From Mycolicibacterium flavescens (GTDB lineage: Bacteria > Actinomycetota > Actinomycetes > Mycobacteriales > Mycobacteriaceae), in contig LR134353.1 in the NCBI GenBank assembly GCA_900637135.1, positions 2,046,001 to 2,110,000 of the forward strand: DNA of 64,000 bases, in the 5' to 3' direction. Under the pieces are notes generated by a model. It had not been told where the DNA came from. It searched no databases and saw only the letters and a program-made list of their open reading frames with translations. A program made the position numbers and the translations under genes. Below are positions 8,338 to 18,189 of this stretch, piece after piece. Numbering within the stretch: the first letter of the stretch is position 1; each line of letters starts with the position of its first letter.

Positions 8338-9017
8338 TACGTCAACGCTACCTCTAGCCGACCGTCGAGCGCATCGCACACGGCGTCGGCCACCCGGTCG
8401 ATGACGTCGGAGACCGCGACGCGGCGCCCCAGTTCGGCTGACAGCGAAGTCACCCCGGCGTCGGCGATGCCGCACGGCACGATCGCGTTGAACGCCGTCA
8501 GGTCACAGTCGCAGTTGAGCGCGAATCCGTGCAGGGTGGTCGCCCGCGACACCCGGATGCCGATGGCGCCGATCTTGCGGGCCGGGCCGTTCTCATCGGC
8601 AGCGACCCACACTCCGGAGCGGCCCTCCACCCGGCCGGTCCGCACACCGAGGTCGGTGCAGACCTTGATCAGCGACTCCTCGAGCCGTCGCACGAAGTTG
8701 ACGACGTCGAGCGGTTCGGCAAGGCCGATGATCGGATAGCCGACGAGTTGGCCCGGGCCGTGCCAGGTGATCTTTCCGCCGCGGTCGGTGTCGATGACGG
8801 GAGTGCCGTCGGCCCCGGGGTTCGGCCGCTCCTCGGCGAGCGTGCGTCGCCCGGCGGTGTACACCGGTGGGTGCTCGAGCAGCAGCAGGGTGTCCGGGCC
8901 GCCCGCCACGCGCTGGTCGGCGATCGCTCGTTGCAGCTGCCAGGCGTTCTCGTAGTCGACCGAACCGAGTCGGCGCACCTCGACCGGCACCGTCGCCGAC
9001 CGGATCGAATGCGTCAT
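8337..9017 (-). CDS. lipB: Octanoyl-[ACP]:protein N-octanoyltransferase
   Basis: LipB transfers octanoate from acyl carrier protein to the target lysine of lipoyl domains, the step before LipA. The 226-aa protein has the family motifs [50 protein letters not shown] with the catalytic lysine, and IVPCGI with the catalytic cysteine. ATG 9017 is chosen over an extension to 9068. It begins 10 bp after the preceding epimerase-like gene; a TAGCGT box that overlaps that gene's stop codon lies 7 nt upstream and may or may not act as a -10. Confidence 0.97.
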   Translation of the reverse strand: MTHSIRSATVPVEVRRLGSVDYENAWQLQRAIADQRVAGGPDTLLLLEHPPVYTAGRRTLAEERPNPGADGTPVIDTDRGGKITWHGPGQLVGYPIIGLAEPLDVVNFVRRLEESLIKVCTDLGVRTGRVEGRSGVWVAADENGPARKIGAIGIRVSRATTLHGFALNCDCDLTAFNAIVPCGIADAGVTSLSAELGRRVAVSDVIDRVADAVCDALDGRLEVALT

Positions 9018-9027
9018 GCCCTCGACG

Positions 9028-9933
9028 CTACTCCGGGCGCGCGGTGGCGAACGCCAATGCTTCACCAATGGTGTTGTGGTGGAAAACGAATCCGGCCCGC
9101 TCGAGCGCGGCGGGGATGGCGCGTTGACCGCCGAGCAGACCTTCGTCGGCGAACTCGCCCATCGCGGCGCGCAACGCGAACCCCGGCACCATCAGCGGTG
9201 TCGGGCGGTTGACGGCGCGGCCCAACGCCGTGGTGAACTCGGCGTTGGTGACAGGCGCCGGGCCGGTGAGGTTCACCGGACCCGACAGCTCGTCGTGCGA
9301 TATCGCGAACAGCAGCGCGCGGATCTCGTCCTCGAGGCTGATCCACGGCATGTACTGGCGGCCGTTGCCCAGCCGAGCGCCCAGTCCCACGGAGAACAGC
9401 GGCTTGAGCCTGCCGAGTATGCCTCCGGCTTGTGCCAGCACCAGCCCCGAGCGCACGAACACCACCCGGGCGCCGTCCTGACGAGCTGGCCAGGTGGCGG
9501 CCTCCCAGTCCACGCACAGGTGGGCGAGGAACCCGTCACCTGCCGGGGCCGTCTCGTCGGTGATCTGGGAACCGGTGTCGCCGTAATAGCCGACCGCGCT
9601 GGCGTTGACCAGCACCGGAACCCCGGCCTCGGCGACCGCGGTGGCCAGCACCTCGGTCGGGCCGATGCGGCTGTCCCGCAGGCTCTGCTTGAAGGCGCCC
9701 GACCATCGCTTCTCGCCGACGTTGACCCCGCACATGTTGACCACGGCGTCCACCCCGGCCAGCATCGCCGGGTCGAATTCGCCGGTGTCGGGATTCCAGA
9801 ACACCTCGTCGGCGTTCGACGGTGCGCGCCGGACGATGCGCAGCACACGGTGGTTGGTGGCGCGCAACGCGTAGACCAGAGCCGTGCCGATCAGACCGGA
9901 CGATCCCGCGATCGCGATGACGGGTTCGGACAC
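9028..9933 (-). CDS. TIGR01777-family NAD(P)-binding epimerase-like protein (Rv2216 homologue)
   Basis: The 301-aa protein has an N-terminal Rossmann motif ([14 protein letters not shown]), a central GYYGDTG segment, and a C-terminal domain of the SulA/YfcH epimerase-like type ([27 protein letters not shown]). The typical SDR YxxxK is replaced by the family's own pattern. Reaction and substrate are unknown. GTG 9933 lies 19 bp after the dlaT stop, so it is probably cotranscribed with dlaT and lipB; the placement between lipoate genes is conserved in M. tuberculosis. Confidence 0.88.
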   Translation of the reverse strand: MSEPVIAIAGSSGLIGTALVYALRATNHRVLRIVRRAPSNADEVFWNPDTGEFDPAMLAGVDAVVNMCGVNVGEKRWSGAFKQSLRDSRIGPTEVLATAVAEAGVPVLVNASAVGYYGDTGSQITDETAPAGDGFLAHLCVDWEAATWPARQDGARVVFVRSGLVLAQAGGILGRLKPLFSVGLGARLGNGRQYMPWISLEDEIRALLFAISHDELSGPVNLTGPAPVTNAEFTTALGRAVNRPTPLMVPGFALRAAMGEFADEGLLGGQRAIPAALERAGFVFHHNTIGEALAFATARPE

Positions 9934-9952
9934 GAGATTCTCTCGAGGCGTT

Positions 9953-11830
9953 CTAGAGACCCAGATCGGCCTCGAACGCGCCCTCTTCTAGGCGACGCTT
10001 GATGGTGGTCAGGAAGCGCCCCGCATCGGCACCGTCGATCAGCCGGTGGTCGTATGTCAGCGGCAGGTAGCACACCGAACGCACACCGATCGACTCGTTG
10101 CCGAACTCGTCGGCGATTACCCGCGGCCGCTTGACGATCGCGCCGGTTCCCAGCATCGCCGCCTGCGGCGGCACCAGGATCGGCGTGTCGAACAGCGCGC
10201 CCTGGCTGCCGATGTTGGTGATGGTGAACGTCCCGCCGGACAGCTCGTCGGGCTTGAGGTCACTTGACCTGGCGCGCGCGGCGATGTCGGAGATCGCGCG
10301 GGCCAGCCCGGCCAGCGACAGGTCACCGGCGTTCTTGATCACCGGCGAGAGCAGACCCTGCTCCGTGTCGACCGCGATACCGAGATGCTCGGCGTCGTAG
10401 TAGGTGATCTCCTTGGTTTCCTCGTTGTAGCTGGCGTTGACATTGGGATGCGCCTTGAGCGCGTCGATCACGGCGACGGCGATGAACGGCAGGTACGTCA
10501 GGTTGACGCCCTCGCGTTCGGCGAACCCCGCCTTCGCCCGCGCCCGCAGCGACACGATCCGGGTCATGTCGACCTCGTGGGTCTGCGTCAATTGCGCTGT
10601 CGCCTGCAGGGATTCGCGCGTCTTCTTCGCGGTCAGCTGCCGGATCCGGGTGGCCTTCTGGGTGGTGCCGCGCAGGTGTGCGAGCGACGCCGCCGACGCG
10701 TCGGTATTCGCGGGCGCCTTCGCTGCGGGCGACCTGCCCGGGGCCTCGGCCGCCTGTTCGGTCGACGCCGCCGGTTCCTTGCCGGCCTCCGCGGCCGCGA
10801 GGACGTCCTGCTTGCGGATGCGGCCGCCGACCCCGGTGCCCTTCACGCTGGCGAGGTCAACGTTGTTCTCCGCGGCCAACTTTCGCACCAACGGAGTGAC
10901 GTAGGGCCCGGACTCGCTCGCCGGCTGCGGTTCGGACTTGGGCTCGGATTTGGGTTCTGGCTCTGGTTCTGGCTTCCGTTCCGGCTTGGACTCCTGCGCC
11001 GGTTCCGGCTTCTTCTCTTCCTTCGGCTCCGGCTTCTTCTCTTCCTTGGGTTCGGGCTCAGGCTCTGGTTCCGGCTCAGGCTCAGGCTCAGGCTCCGGTT
11101 CGGGTTCCGGCTCGGGCTCGGGCTCGGCTTCTGCGTCGGCATCACCGATCTTGGCCAGCTCGCCGCCCACCTCGACGGTGTCGTCCTCTTCGGCGGTGAT
11201 CGAGATCAAGGTGCCCGCCACGGGCGAGGGAATCTCGGTGTCGACCTTGTCCGTCGACACCTCGAGCAGCGGTTCGTCGACCTCCACGCTGTCGCCGACC
11301 TTCTTCAGCCAGCGGGTCACGGTGCCTTCGGTCACCGACTCGCCGAGTTCGGGCATCAGCACCGGAGTCGACTTACCCGAAGACTTACCCGACGACTTCG
11401 CGGCGGGCTTTTCCTTGTCCTCGTCGTCGGACTCGGGCTCTTCTTCGGTCTCCTCGGCTGCGGGCTCGGGCTGCGCGGCCGGTTCCTCGGCGGGCTTCTC
11501 CTCCTCGGCGGGCTGCTCGTCGTCGCCGGACCCCTGGTCCTCCTCCGACGCTTCCTCGGAGTCGTCGGAGCCTCCGGAGTCGCCGTCGTCGTCGGCATCA
11601 CCGATGACCGCCAACTCGCCGCCCACCTCCACGGTGTCGTCCTCTTGGGCGATTATCTTCTTCAGCACACCGGAAGCGGGCGCGGGGATCTCGGTGTCGA
11701 CCTTGTCGGTGGAAACTTCGAGCAATGGCTCATCTTGTTCGACCGTGTCACCCTCTTGCTTGAGCCATCGGGTGACAGTCCCCTCGGTAACGCTCTCACC
11801 GAGTGCGGGCATCTCAACGGTGATGGCCAT
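9953..11830 (-). CDS. dlaT: Dihydrolipoamide acyltransferase, E2 of pyruvate dehydrogenase
   Basis: E2 core of the pyruvate dehydrogenase complex; in M. tuberculosis the same protein also supports a peroxynitrite reductase. The 625-aa chain has two lipoyl domains with lipoylation lysines K43 and K195 (both in [10 protein letters not shown]), a long acidic Pro-Glu linker (about 230-310), an E3/E1-binding domain ([17 protein letters not shown]), and a CoA acyltransferase domain with the YDHRLIDG motif (H595, D599). It is some 70 residues longer than the M. tuberculosis protein, mainly from the linker. It was formerly called sucB. The ATG follows a GAGGTAG ribosome site. Confidence 0.96.
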   Translation of the reverse strand: MAITVEMPALGESVTEGTVTRWLKQEGDTVEQDEPLLEVSTDKVDTEIPAPASGVLKKIIAQEDDTVEVGGELAVIGDADDDGDSGGSDDSEEASEEDQGSGDDEQPAEEEKPAEEPAAQPEPAAEETEEEPESDDEDKEKPAAKSSGKSSGKSTPVLMPELGESVTEGTVTRWLKKVGDSVEVDEPLLEVSTDKVDTEIPSPVAGTLISITAEEDDTVEVGGELAKIGDADAEAEPEPEPEPEPEPEPEPEPEPEPEPEPKEEKKPEPKEEKKPEPAQESKPERKPEPEPEPKSEPKSEPQPASESGPYVTPLVRKLAAENNVDLASVKGTGVGGRIRKQDVLAAAEAGKEPAASTEQAAEAPGRSPAAKAPANTDASAASLAHLRGTTQKATRIRQLTAKKTRESLQATAQLTQTHEVDMTRIVSLRARAKAGFAEREGVNLTYLPFIAVAVIDALKAHPNVNASYNEETKEITYYDAEHLGIAVDTEQGLLSPVIKNAGDLSLAGLARAISDIAARARSSDLKPDELSGGTFTITNIGSQGALFDTPILVPPQAAMLGTGAIVKRPRVIADEFGNESIGVRSVCYLPLTYDHRLIDGADAGRFLTTIKRRLEEGAFEADLGL

Positions 11831-11989
11831 GTGATTGACTACCTCGCTCCCTTGAACGGTCGTCAGTCGTGCTGGGTGATTGTCTGCATACCCATCCTGT
11901 CACGTCCGGACGCGCAGTTCGCCGCAGACCGTCCGACCCACTGTTCTGGCACTATCGAAAAGAGATGACCGGAGGGAGCGCGGACGCGA

Positions 11990-12346
11990 GTGGGAGTCCT
12001 CGACAGGTTTGGGCGCGGGAAGCGTAAAGGCAGGGGTTCGGGTGCCGACCCCGCCGCCGATCTGAACTATCTCCGGCAGTGGGTCGCCACGCACACCGGC
12101 GTCGAAGCGTTCGTCGAACCGAAGACCACCGTCACCGACGTCACCGTGGTGCTGGTTGCCGCCGACGGGGAATGGACGCGGCGACGCGCCGGGGGAGACG
12201 CCGGCGCGCGGCGGCTATCCGACCGACTGAAGATCCCGGTGTACGACGTGCAGAAAGTCGGCTACCCGCAGCGGATGCGGGACTACGACGAGAAGCGCCG
12301 CATCGAGCGTCGGCGCGCTGCTCGACGGGAACTCGACGAGCGCTGA
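11990..12346 (+). CDS. Small conserved basic protein of unknown function
   Basis: This 118-aa protein starts with a Lys/Arg/Gly-rich tail (MGVLDRFGRGKRKGRG) and has a compact middle (residues 25-90) and a highly charged C-terminal helix (KRRIERRRAARRELDER). No family is recognised with certainty. GTG 11990 follows a GGAGGGA ribosome site (11971-11977) with a somewhat long spacer of 12 nt. It is divergent from dlaT and lies 70 bp ahead of ephD, so it may share a transcript with ephD. No membrane segment or signal peptide is visible. Confidence 0.7.
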   Translation: MGVLDRFGRGKRKGRGSGADPAADLNYLRQWVATHTGVEAFVEPKTTVTDVTVVLVAADGEWTRRRAGGDAGARRLSDRLKIPVYDVQKVGYPQRMRDYDEKRRIERRRAARRELDER

Positions 12347-12416
12347 CGAACGCTTGCGTGAGGGACAGAAGGCACTGATACGGTACCGGCGGTTCCGCCA
12401 AGTCACGGGAGGTGCG

Positions 12417-14183
12417 ATGGGGGACATCGCTACGCGGTTCGTCGACAGCACCGGCGACGTGCGAATCGCCGTCTACGAAGAAGGCGATCCGCAGGGGCCG
12501 ACCCTGGTCTTCGTGCACGGGTGGCCCGACTCGCACGTGCTGTGGGACGGCGTTGTGCCTTTGCTGTCCGACCGGTTCCGCATCGTGCGGTATGACAATC
12601 GCGGTGTCGGGAACTCGACTGGGCCCAAACGGGTTTCGGCCTACCGCATGTCTGCGTACGCGGATGACTTCGACGCGGTCGTCGCCGCGGTGAGCCCGGG
12701 CGAGCCGGTGCACGTACTCGCCCACGACTGGGGCTCGGCGGCGATGTGGGAGTTCCTGGCCCGACCCGGTGCCGGCGACCGGGTCGCGTCGTTCACCTCG
12801 ATCTCCGGTCCCAGCATCGACCATCTCAACGCCTTCGTCACCAGCAGCCTGTTGCGCCCGTGGCATCCGCGCCGATTCGTTCGCGCCCTGAGTCAGTTCC
12901 TGTCCTTCGCCTACATGGGCTTCTTCTCGATCCCGGTGACCGCACCGCTGGCGGTGCGTGGCTTCGTCGCGAACCTGGTGCGCCAGATCCTGTTGGTGCG
13001 CGACGGCATCCCGCGTGAGCAGCTGCACCATTCCGCGACCTACAAGGCCGACGCCGCGAAGAGCGTCAAGGTCTACGGCGCCAACTACCTGCGGTCGATG
13101 AAGCCCGGACGTCGCGATCACTACGTCGACGTCCCGGTGCAGCTCATCGTCAACACCAAAGATCCGTTCGTGCGGCCGCACGTCTACGACGACACGAAGA
13201 AATGGGTGGCTCGGCTGTGGCGGCGCGACCTCGCCGCCGGGCACTGGTCGCCGATGTCGCATCCGCGAGCCATCGCCCTGTCGGTCGGACAGCTCGTCGA
13301 TTTTCTCGCCGGCAAGCCACCCGCGCGTGAACTCCTGCGCGCGCAGGTCGGCACGCCACGCGAACACTTCAGCCACACACTGGTTTCCGTCACAGGTGCG
13401 GGTAGCGGCATCGGCCGTGCGACGGCGCTGGCATTCGCCCGCGGGGGCGCTGAAATCGTGGTCAGCGATATCGACGAGGGCACCGCGAAGGAGACCGCGG
13501 CCCACGTCGCCGCGCGCGGCGGAATCGCGCACGCCTACACCGTGGACGTGTCGGACGCAGAGTCCGTCGAGCGGTTCGCCGAAAAGGTGTGCGCAGAACA
13601 CGGGGTGCCCGACGTCGTGGTCAACAACGCAGGCGTCGGGCACGCTGGCATGTTCTTCGATACCCCGCGCGAGGAGTACGACCGCGTGCTGGCCATCAAC
13701 TTCGGCGGAGTCGTCAACTGCTGCAGGGCCTTTGGGCGCAGGATGGTTGACCGCGGGCTTGGCGGGCACGTCGTCAACATCTCCTCGATGGCCGCGTACT
13801 CACCGCAGCAGTCGATGAACGCCTATGCCACGAGTAAGGCCGCGGTCTTCATGTTCGGCGACTGCCTGCGCGCCGAACTGGACCAGGCGGGTGTCGGGCT
13901 GACCACGGTGTGTCCCGGCGTCATCGACACCAACATCGTGCACACCACCCGGTTCGACATACCGGCCGCCAAGCGCGAGCAGGCCGAAGCCCGTCGCGCG
14001 CAGCTCGAGAAGGCGTTCTCCCGGCGGCGGTACGGTCCGGATAAGGTCGCCAACGCGATCGTGTCGGCGGTCAAGAAGAACAAGCCCATCCGCCCTGTGG
14101 CCCCGGAGGCCCACATCGTCTACGGCGTCGCACATCTGCTTCCGCAGGTGATGCGCAGCGCCGCGCGCGGCAAGGTCGTCTAG
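12417..14183 (+). CDS. ephD: EphD: alpha/beta hydrolase fused to short-chain dehydrogenase
   Basis: The 588-aa protein joins two enzymes. Residues about 1-310 are an epoxide-hydrolase-like alpha/beta hydrolase, with the HGWPDS oxyanion segment at 34-39 and nucleophile Asp104 in AHDWGS. Residues about 320-588 are a short-chain dehydrogenase with TGAGSGIG at 326-333 and the catalytic Y470-xxx-K474. In mycobacteria EphD has been tied to mycolic-acid metabolism. ATG 12417 has a GGGAGG ribosome site 4 nt upstream and gives a length close to the M. tuberculosis protein (about 592 aa), so an earlier in-frame GTG at 12354 is not used. It is convergent with pepB across a repeat-rich gap. Confidence 0.94.
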   Translation: MGDIATRFVDSTGDVRIAVYEEGDPQGPTLVFVHGWPDSHVLWDGVVPLLSDRFRIVRYDNRGVGNSTGPKRVSAYRMSAYADDFDAVVAAVSPGEPVHVLAHDWGSAAMWEFLARPGAGDRVASFTSISGPSIDHLNAFVTSSLLRPWHPRRFVRALSQFLSFAYMGFFSIPVTAPLAVRGFVANLVRQILLVRDGIPREQLHHSATYKADAAKSVKVYGANYLRSMKPGRRDHYVDVPVQLIVNTKDPFVRPHVYDDTKKWVARLWRRDLAAGHWSPMSHPRAIALSVGQLVDFLAGKPPARELLRAQVGTPREHFSHTLVSVTGAGSGIGRATALAFARGGAEIVVSDIDEGTAKETAAHVAARGGIAHAYTVDVSDAESVERFAEKVCAEHGVPDVVVNNAGVGHAGMFFDTPREEYDRVLAINFGGVVNCCRAFGRRMVDRGLGGHVVNISSMAAYSPQQSMNAYATSKAAVFMFGDCLRAELDQAGVGLTTVCPGVIDTNIVHTTRFDIPAAKREQAEARRAQLEKAFSRRRYGPDKVANAIVSAVKKNKPIRPVAPEAHIVYGVAHLLPQVMRSAARGKVV

Positions 14184-14223
14184 CAGCACCGAGACCGATC
14201 AGCGCCGAGCGAGACGAAGCGCC

Positions 14224-14278
14224 GAGACCGACGTTATGGCGGGTTTTTGCGCGTAAAAGCCGCCATTTCGTCGGTCTC
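14224..14278. repeat. 55-bp long inverted repeat between ephD and pepB
   Basis: Outer arms of 10 bp (gagaccgacg/cgtcggtctc) and inner arms of 7 bp (atggcgg/ccgccat) are both perfect, separated by a symmetrical TT/TT bulge, with a 17-nt loop. A further copy of gagaccga lies at 14191-14198. It may act as a two-way terminator for the convergent genes, or belong to a dispersed palindromic repeat family. Confidence 0.7.
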
Positions 14279-14285
14279 ACGGAGA

Positions 14286-14410
14286 GGATCAGCCGCTCGC
14301 GGCTTTTGCTTGATTAGCCGCTCGCGGCCTCCGTCTGATCAGCCGCTCGCGGCTACTTCCTGATCAGCCGCTCGCGGCCTCCGTCTGATCAGCCGCTCGC
14401 GGCTATGTCC
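14286..14410. repeat. Five 25-bp tandem repeats spanning the pepB stop codon
   Basis: Units start at 14286, 14311, 14336, 14361 and 14386. Each has TGATCAGCCGCTCGCGGC (with single changes) plus a 7-nt variable tail, and each contains a 14-bp near-palindrome agccgc-tc-gcggct. The last unit is the 3' end of pepB (Ala-Ala-Ser-Gly-stop on the minus strand); the other four are extra copies beyond the stop. Confidence 0.9.
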
Positions 14411-15909
14411 TCCAGGACCGCGAACATCGTCCGCGTCGGCACACCCGTGCCGCCCTTACCCGTGTAGCCCCACGGCCCTCCGGTGTTGTACGCCGGGCCC
14501 GCGATGTCGATGTGGGCCCACTGCACGCCCTCTGGCACGAACTCGCGCAGGTAGGTACCCGCCACGAGCATGCCGGCATAGCGCGAACCGCTGACGTTGG
14601 CGAGGTCGGCGACCGTCGACTTCAAATCGTCCTTGAGTTCCTCGGGCAATGGCATCGCCCAGGCGTTCTCGCCGACCGACTGCGAAATACCGGCCACCCG
14701 GTCGCGGAACTCGTCGCTGCCCATGACGCCCGGCGTCCGGGCGCCGAGGGCGACGGTCTGGGCGCCGGTCAGCGTCGAGGTCTCGATCAGATAGTCCGGC
14801 TTGTCCTCACCCGCGCGCACGATCGCGTCGGCCAGGATCAGCCTGCCTTCGGCGTCGGTGTTGAGCACCTCGACCGTGATGCCGCCGTACTGCGTCAACA
14901 CGTCACCGGGCCGCTGCGCGGTCGCCGACGGCATGTTCTCGGCCATCGGAACCGTGGCGATCACGTCGATCGGCAGCTTCTGCTTGGCCGCCAGCACCAC
15001 CGTGGCGATGACGGCCGCCGCACCGCCCATGTCGGAGGTCATGTGGTGCATGTTCGCCGCGGGCTTGATCGAGATGCCGCCGGTGTCGAACGTGATGCCC
15101 TTGCCGACCAACGCGACGCGCTTCCCCTTACGGCGGGCGCCCTTGTGGGTCAGCCGCACCAGCCGCGGTGGCCGCGACGAACCCTTGCCGACGCCGATGA
15201 TGCCGCCGTAACCGGCCTTCTCCAACGCCTTCTCGTCGAAAACCTCGACCGCAAGCCCGGCTGCTTCGCCCAAAGCTTTTGCGCGCCGGGCGAACTCGTC
15301 GGGAAACAGGTGGCTGGGCGGAGTGTTGACGAAATCGCGGGCAGTGGCCACCGCGGTCGCGATGTCCGCCGCACGTTGTGCGGCCTCCTTGGTGGCCGAC
15401 TTGCTGTCCGAGGTCAGCGCGGTGATCTCGCGCAGGCCGGCGTCTTTGGGTGCGGTTTTGTCGCTGCGGAAGTCGCTGAACCGGTATGCGCCCAGAATCA
15501 GGCCCTCGACCGCCGCCGCGAGGTCCACGCCCGACAGCGTGGTCAGCACCGACTCGGTGCCGTTGAGCGACCGCGCCGCCACCCCGGCCGCGCGGCGGAT
15601 GACATCGGCCGGATACCCGTCCCGTCGCTTACCGAGCCCGACGGCCAGCACGCTGCCCACCGGAAGCGACGGTGCGACGACACGCGTGACCTGCTCGCAG
15701 CCGCCCTTGGCGTTCAGCGCCGCCAGCGCGGACTCGATCTCGGCGACCGCCGCGGCGTTGAGGGGCGGGCTGGGCACCACCTTCACCGCTGAGTCGTCGT
15801 CCCCGTTCACCACGGGGACGACCAGCACCGAGCCATCGGCTTTGCGTTTGGGCAGCGAGGTGCTGACGGTGACGGTCGGGGTCTGATATCCGGGGGTTGC
15901 AGGGCTCAC
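14389..15909 (-). CDS. pepB: Leucyl aminopeptidase (M17)
   Basis: Cytosolic M17 metallo-aminopeptidase that removes N-terminal residues from peptides. The 506-aa protein has the metal-binding catalytic core [17 protein letters not shown] and the signature [13 protein letters not shown]. The N-terminal third is the usual macro-like regulatory domain. GTG 15909 is chosen because it lies 8 nt after a TAGGGT -10 box; a TTG at 15918 is the alternative. The last codons (AASG-stop) fall in a tandem repeat that continues past the gene. It is convergent with ephD and 17 bp downstream of the adenylate cyclase gene on the same strand. Confidence 0.95.
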   Translation of the reverse strand: MSPATPGYQTPTVTVSTSLPKRKADGSVLVVPVVNGDDDSAVKVVPSPPLNAAAVAEIESALAALNAKGGCEQVTRVVAPSLPVGSVLAVGLGKRRDGYPADVIRRAAGVAARSLNGTESVLTTLSGVDLAAAVEGLILGAYRFSDFRSDKTAPKDAGLREITALTSDSKSATKEAAQRAADIATAVATARDFVNTPPSHLFPDEFARRAKALGEAAGLAVEVFDEKALEKAGYGGIIGVGKGSSRPPRLVRLTHKGARRKGKRVALVGKGITFDTGGISIKPAANMHHMTSDMGGAAAVIATVVLAAKQKLPIDVIATVPMAENMPSATAQRPGDVLTQYGGITVEVLNTDAEGRLILADAIVRAGEDKPDYLIETSTLTGAQTVALGARTPGVMGSDEFRDRVAGISQSVGENAWAMPLPEELKDDLKSTVADLANVSGSRYAGMLVAGTYLREFVPEGVQWAHIDIAGPAYNTGGPWGYTGKGGTGVPTRTMFAVLEDIAASG

Positions 15910-15917
15910 GAAACCCA

Positions 15918-15923
15918 ACCCTA
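15918..15923 (-). promoter_or_regulatory. -10 box of pepB (leaderless geometry)
   Basis: TAGGGT on the minus strand, 8 nt before GTG 15909; no ribosome site lies in between. Confidence 0.5.
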
Positions 15924-15926
15924 GCT

Positions 15927-17018
15927 TCAGGAGCCCGCGTGAAGGTCGTAGGCCGTGACCGGACCCTCGAACCCCTTGAGCGTCAAGGGTTCCAGCTGGG
16001 CCGCAGGGTGATCGGGCAGCGCACCGCGCACATCACGCGCGGCAAGTATCTGGCCGGGCGCCGCCGCGCTGACCAGTCGGGCTGCCAGGTTGACGGGGGT
16101 GCCGAAGTAGTCGCCTCCGATCGAGAGCACCAGCCCATACCCCAGGCCGGCACGAACCCCCAGGCCGCTCTCGCGCGCCCCTGGATACTCGACCAGGTCG
16201 GTCGCGGCCTTGACCAGCTGCTCCGGGCTGGAGTTCACCCACATCACCTCGTCGCCGATGAACTTGACCACCCGGCCGCCGTCGCCGTGCACCACATCGC
16301 TGACCGCGCCACTGAACTCGACCAGCAGATCCGACAGCTCCGTCGGGCTCAGCCGCTGGGTCAGCACCGTGAACCCCGACAGGTCGGCGAACCCGACGCC
16401 GCAGGTCACCATCGCCGACGCGTCGTGAATGACGTCCTCGAAGTAAGCCCTGGCGCTGGTGATGTGGTGGCGCCACACCGCATCCATCAGCGCCGAGATT
16501 CCGGGCACCAGCGCGGCGACCGAACGGTAGGCGCGTGCGGTGGTCAGCTCGTCGTGGGTGTGCGTCATCAACAGATCGGGCTGCGCCAGCCGGATCATCG
16601 TTCCGCTGGCCTCGGCGAGGCGCGCCATCGTCGCACCGATGATCCGGAGTAAGTTGAGCGCGGCGTCCGAGCCGGTCACCGCGCTGATCGTCCGCCACGA
16701 CGCCAGCGCGTCGACGTCGGCGCGGCTCAGCGCGGGCACGTCGGGGCCGGCGACGCGCAGACCGAGCGCCTGCCAGGCGTGGGCGAGGTCGGCGAGGTCG
16801 ACGCCGAGTTGTTCGGCGGCCGCCCGCAGGGTGTAGGTGGGGGGCCCCGACCACTGCAGGACGTCGCCGGCCAGACCGAAGAGCCGGCCGCGGCGTTCGG
16901 CCTCGACCATCTCCTCGGCGGAAAAGCCCAGCGAGTCGAGGTAGGCGATCAGCCCGGCCCGCGCATGAGCGTCGGCGATCCCGGCGGCTTGCAGCGCGTC
17001 GAGGTCGACCACCTGCAC
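15927..17018 (-). CDS. Class III adenylate cyclase (Rv2212 homologue)
   Basis: The 363-aa protein has an N-terminal helical domain (residues 1-190) that in the M. tuberculosis homologue Rv2212 confers pH and fatty-acid sensing, and a C-terminal class III cyclase domain with the metal/substrate segment [13 protein letters not shown], the FIGDEVMWV strand and [14 protein letters not shown]. It converts ATP to cAMP. GTG 17018 starts 39 bp from the divergent gcvT start, so the two promoters overlap. A GTG at 17012 is an alternative start. pepB follows on the same strand but appears to have its own promoter. Confidence 0.92.
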   Translation of the reverse strand: MQVVDLDALQAAGIADAHARAGLIAYLDSLGFSAEEMVEAERRGRLFGLAGDVLQWSGPPTYTLRAAAEQLGVDLADLAHAWQALGLRVAGPDVPALSRADVDALASWRTISAVTGSDAALNLLRIIGATMARLAEASGTMIRLAQPDLLMTHTHDELTTARAYRSVAALVPGISALMDAVWRHHITSARAYFEDVIHDASAMVTCGVGFADLSGFTVLTQRLSPTELSDLLVEFSGAVSDVVHGDGGRVVKFIGDEVMWVNSSPEQLVKAATDLVEYPGARESGLGVRAGLGYGLVLSIGGDYFGTPVNLAARLVSAAAPGQILAARDVRGALPDHPAAQLEPLTLKGFEGPVTAYDLHAGS

Positions 17019-17043
17019 AAGTGTGCCAACTTCGCGGCCCCAT

Positions 17044-17049
17044 TAGGGT
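17044..17049 (+). promoter_or_regulatory. -10 box of gcvT (leaderless geometry)
   Basis: TAGGGT followed by 8 nt and GTG 17058, the same layout as pepB. Confidence 0.5.
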
Positions 17050-17057
17050 GGATCGGC

Positions 17058-18167
17058 GTGACGCACGGTGAGATGAACGACGTGTCCAAGGGCCCGCTGG
17101 AAGACCGCCACCGCGAACTCGGAGCGAACTTCGCCGAGTTCGGCGGCTGGCTGATGCCCGTCTCGTACGCGGGAACGGTCAGCGAGCACAACTCGACGCG
17201 TACCTCCGTCGGGCTGTTCGACGTCAGCCATCTGGGAAAGGCGTTGGTGCGCGGTCCGGGCGCCGCCGATTACATCAACTCCGCATTCACCAACGACCTG
17301 CGCCGGATCGGCCCCGGCAAGGCGCAATACACGTTGTGCTGCAACGACTCCGGCGGGGTGATCGACGACCTGATCGCCTACTACGTCTCCGACGAGGAGA
17401 TCTTCCTGGTGCCCAACGCCGCCAACACCGCCGCGGTCGTCGAAGCGCTGCGCGAGCGGGCGCCTGCAGGCCTCACCATCACCGACGAACACCGGTCGTA
17501 CGCGGTGCTTGCGGTTCAGGGACCGAAATCGGCCGAGACGGTCGGCGCGCTGGGGTTGCCCACCGACATGGACTACATGGGCTACGCCGACGCCGAGTTC
17601 GCCGGCGTACCCCTGCGGGTCTGCCGTACCGGCTACACCGGCGAACACGGTTACGAGCTGCTGCCGCCGTGGGACAGCGCGGGCGTGGTCTTCGACGCAC
17701 TGCTCGAGGCCGTCACCGCCGCCGGTGGCGAGCTCGCGGGGCTGGGGGCCCGCGACACCCTGCGCACCGAGATGGGTTATCCGCTGCACGGCCACGAACT
17801 GTCGCCGGACTTCTCGCCGCTGCAGGCCCGCTGCGGGTGGGCCATCGGCTGGCGCAAGGACGCGTTCTGGGGGCGCGACGCGCTGCTCGCCGAGAAGGAG
17901 GCCGGCCCGCCCCGGCTGCTGCGCGGTGTGAAGGCCGTCGGCCGGGGAGTGTTGCGCGCCGATCTCACCGTGCTCGACGGGGATCGGCCCGTCGGGGTGA
18001 CGACATCGGGAACCTTCTCTCCCACATTGAAAGTCGGCATCGGGCTGGCGTTGCTCGACACCGCGGCCGATATCGCCGACGGAGCCCGCGTCGCGGTCGA
18101 CGTCCGCGGCCGCGCGGTCGAGTGCGAGGTGGTCAAGCCCCCGTTCGTCGCGGCAAAAACCCGGTAG
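17058..18167 (+). CDS. gcvT: Aminomethyltransferase of the glycine cleavage system (T protein)
   Basis: GcvT takes the aminomethyl group from lipoylated H protein to make methylene-tetrahydrofolate and ammonia. The 369-aa protein has the family motifs [34 protein letters not shown], the folate-binding [12 protein letters not shown] and [17 protein letters not shown], and the terminal [14 protein letters not shown] 17058 lies 8 nt after a TAGGGT box; ATG 17073 is an alternative. Other glycine cleavage genes are not in the window, but the lipoate synthesis genes on which the pathway depends are. ilvE follows 22 bp downstream. Confidence 0.96.
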   Translation: MTHGEMNDVSKGPLEDRHRELGANFAEFGGWLMPVSYAGTVSEHNSTRTSVGLFDVSHLGKALVRGPGAADYINSAFTNDLRRIGPGKAQYTLCCNDSGGVIDDLIAYYVSDEEIFLVPNAANTAAVVEALRERAPAGLTITDEHRSYAVLAVQGPKSAETVGALGLPTDMDYMGYADAEFAGVPLRVCRTGYTGEHGYELLPPWDSAGVVFDALLEAVTAAGGELAGLGARDTLRTEMGYPLHGHELSPDFSPLQARCGWAIGWRKDAFWGRDALLAEKEAGPPRLLRGVKAVGRGVLRADLTVLDGDRPVGVTTSGTFSPTLKVGIGLALLDTAADIADGARVAVDVRGRAVECEVVKPPFVAAKTR

Positions 18168-18177
18168 CGCCCGGATA

Positions 18178-18183
18178 TACAAT
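18178..18183 (+). promoter_or_regulatory. -10 box of ilvE (leaderless geometry)
   Basis: TACAAT, extended as TATACAAT, 6 nt before ATG 18190. Confidence 0.5.
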
Positions 18184-18189
18184 CGGCGC

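Noticed and set aside
10385..11968. Long rightward open frame opposite dlaT
   Set aside because: It is antisense to the dlaT coding sequence. Its translation is Arg/Leu/Gly-rich low complexity caused by the high-GC third positions and the PE repeat of dlaT.
12141..13769. Leftward frame opposite ephD
   Set aside because: Antisense to the two-domain EphD with its catalytic residues; no recognisable domain.
14286..14410. CRISPR array
   Set aside because: The 25-bp period has an 18-bp conserved part and only 7-nt tails, with no spacers of usual length and no cas genes; it is a tandem repeat of a gene end.
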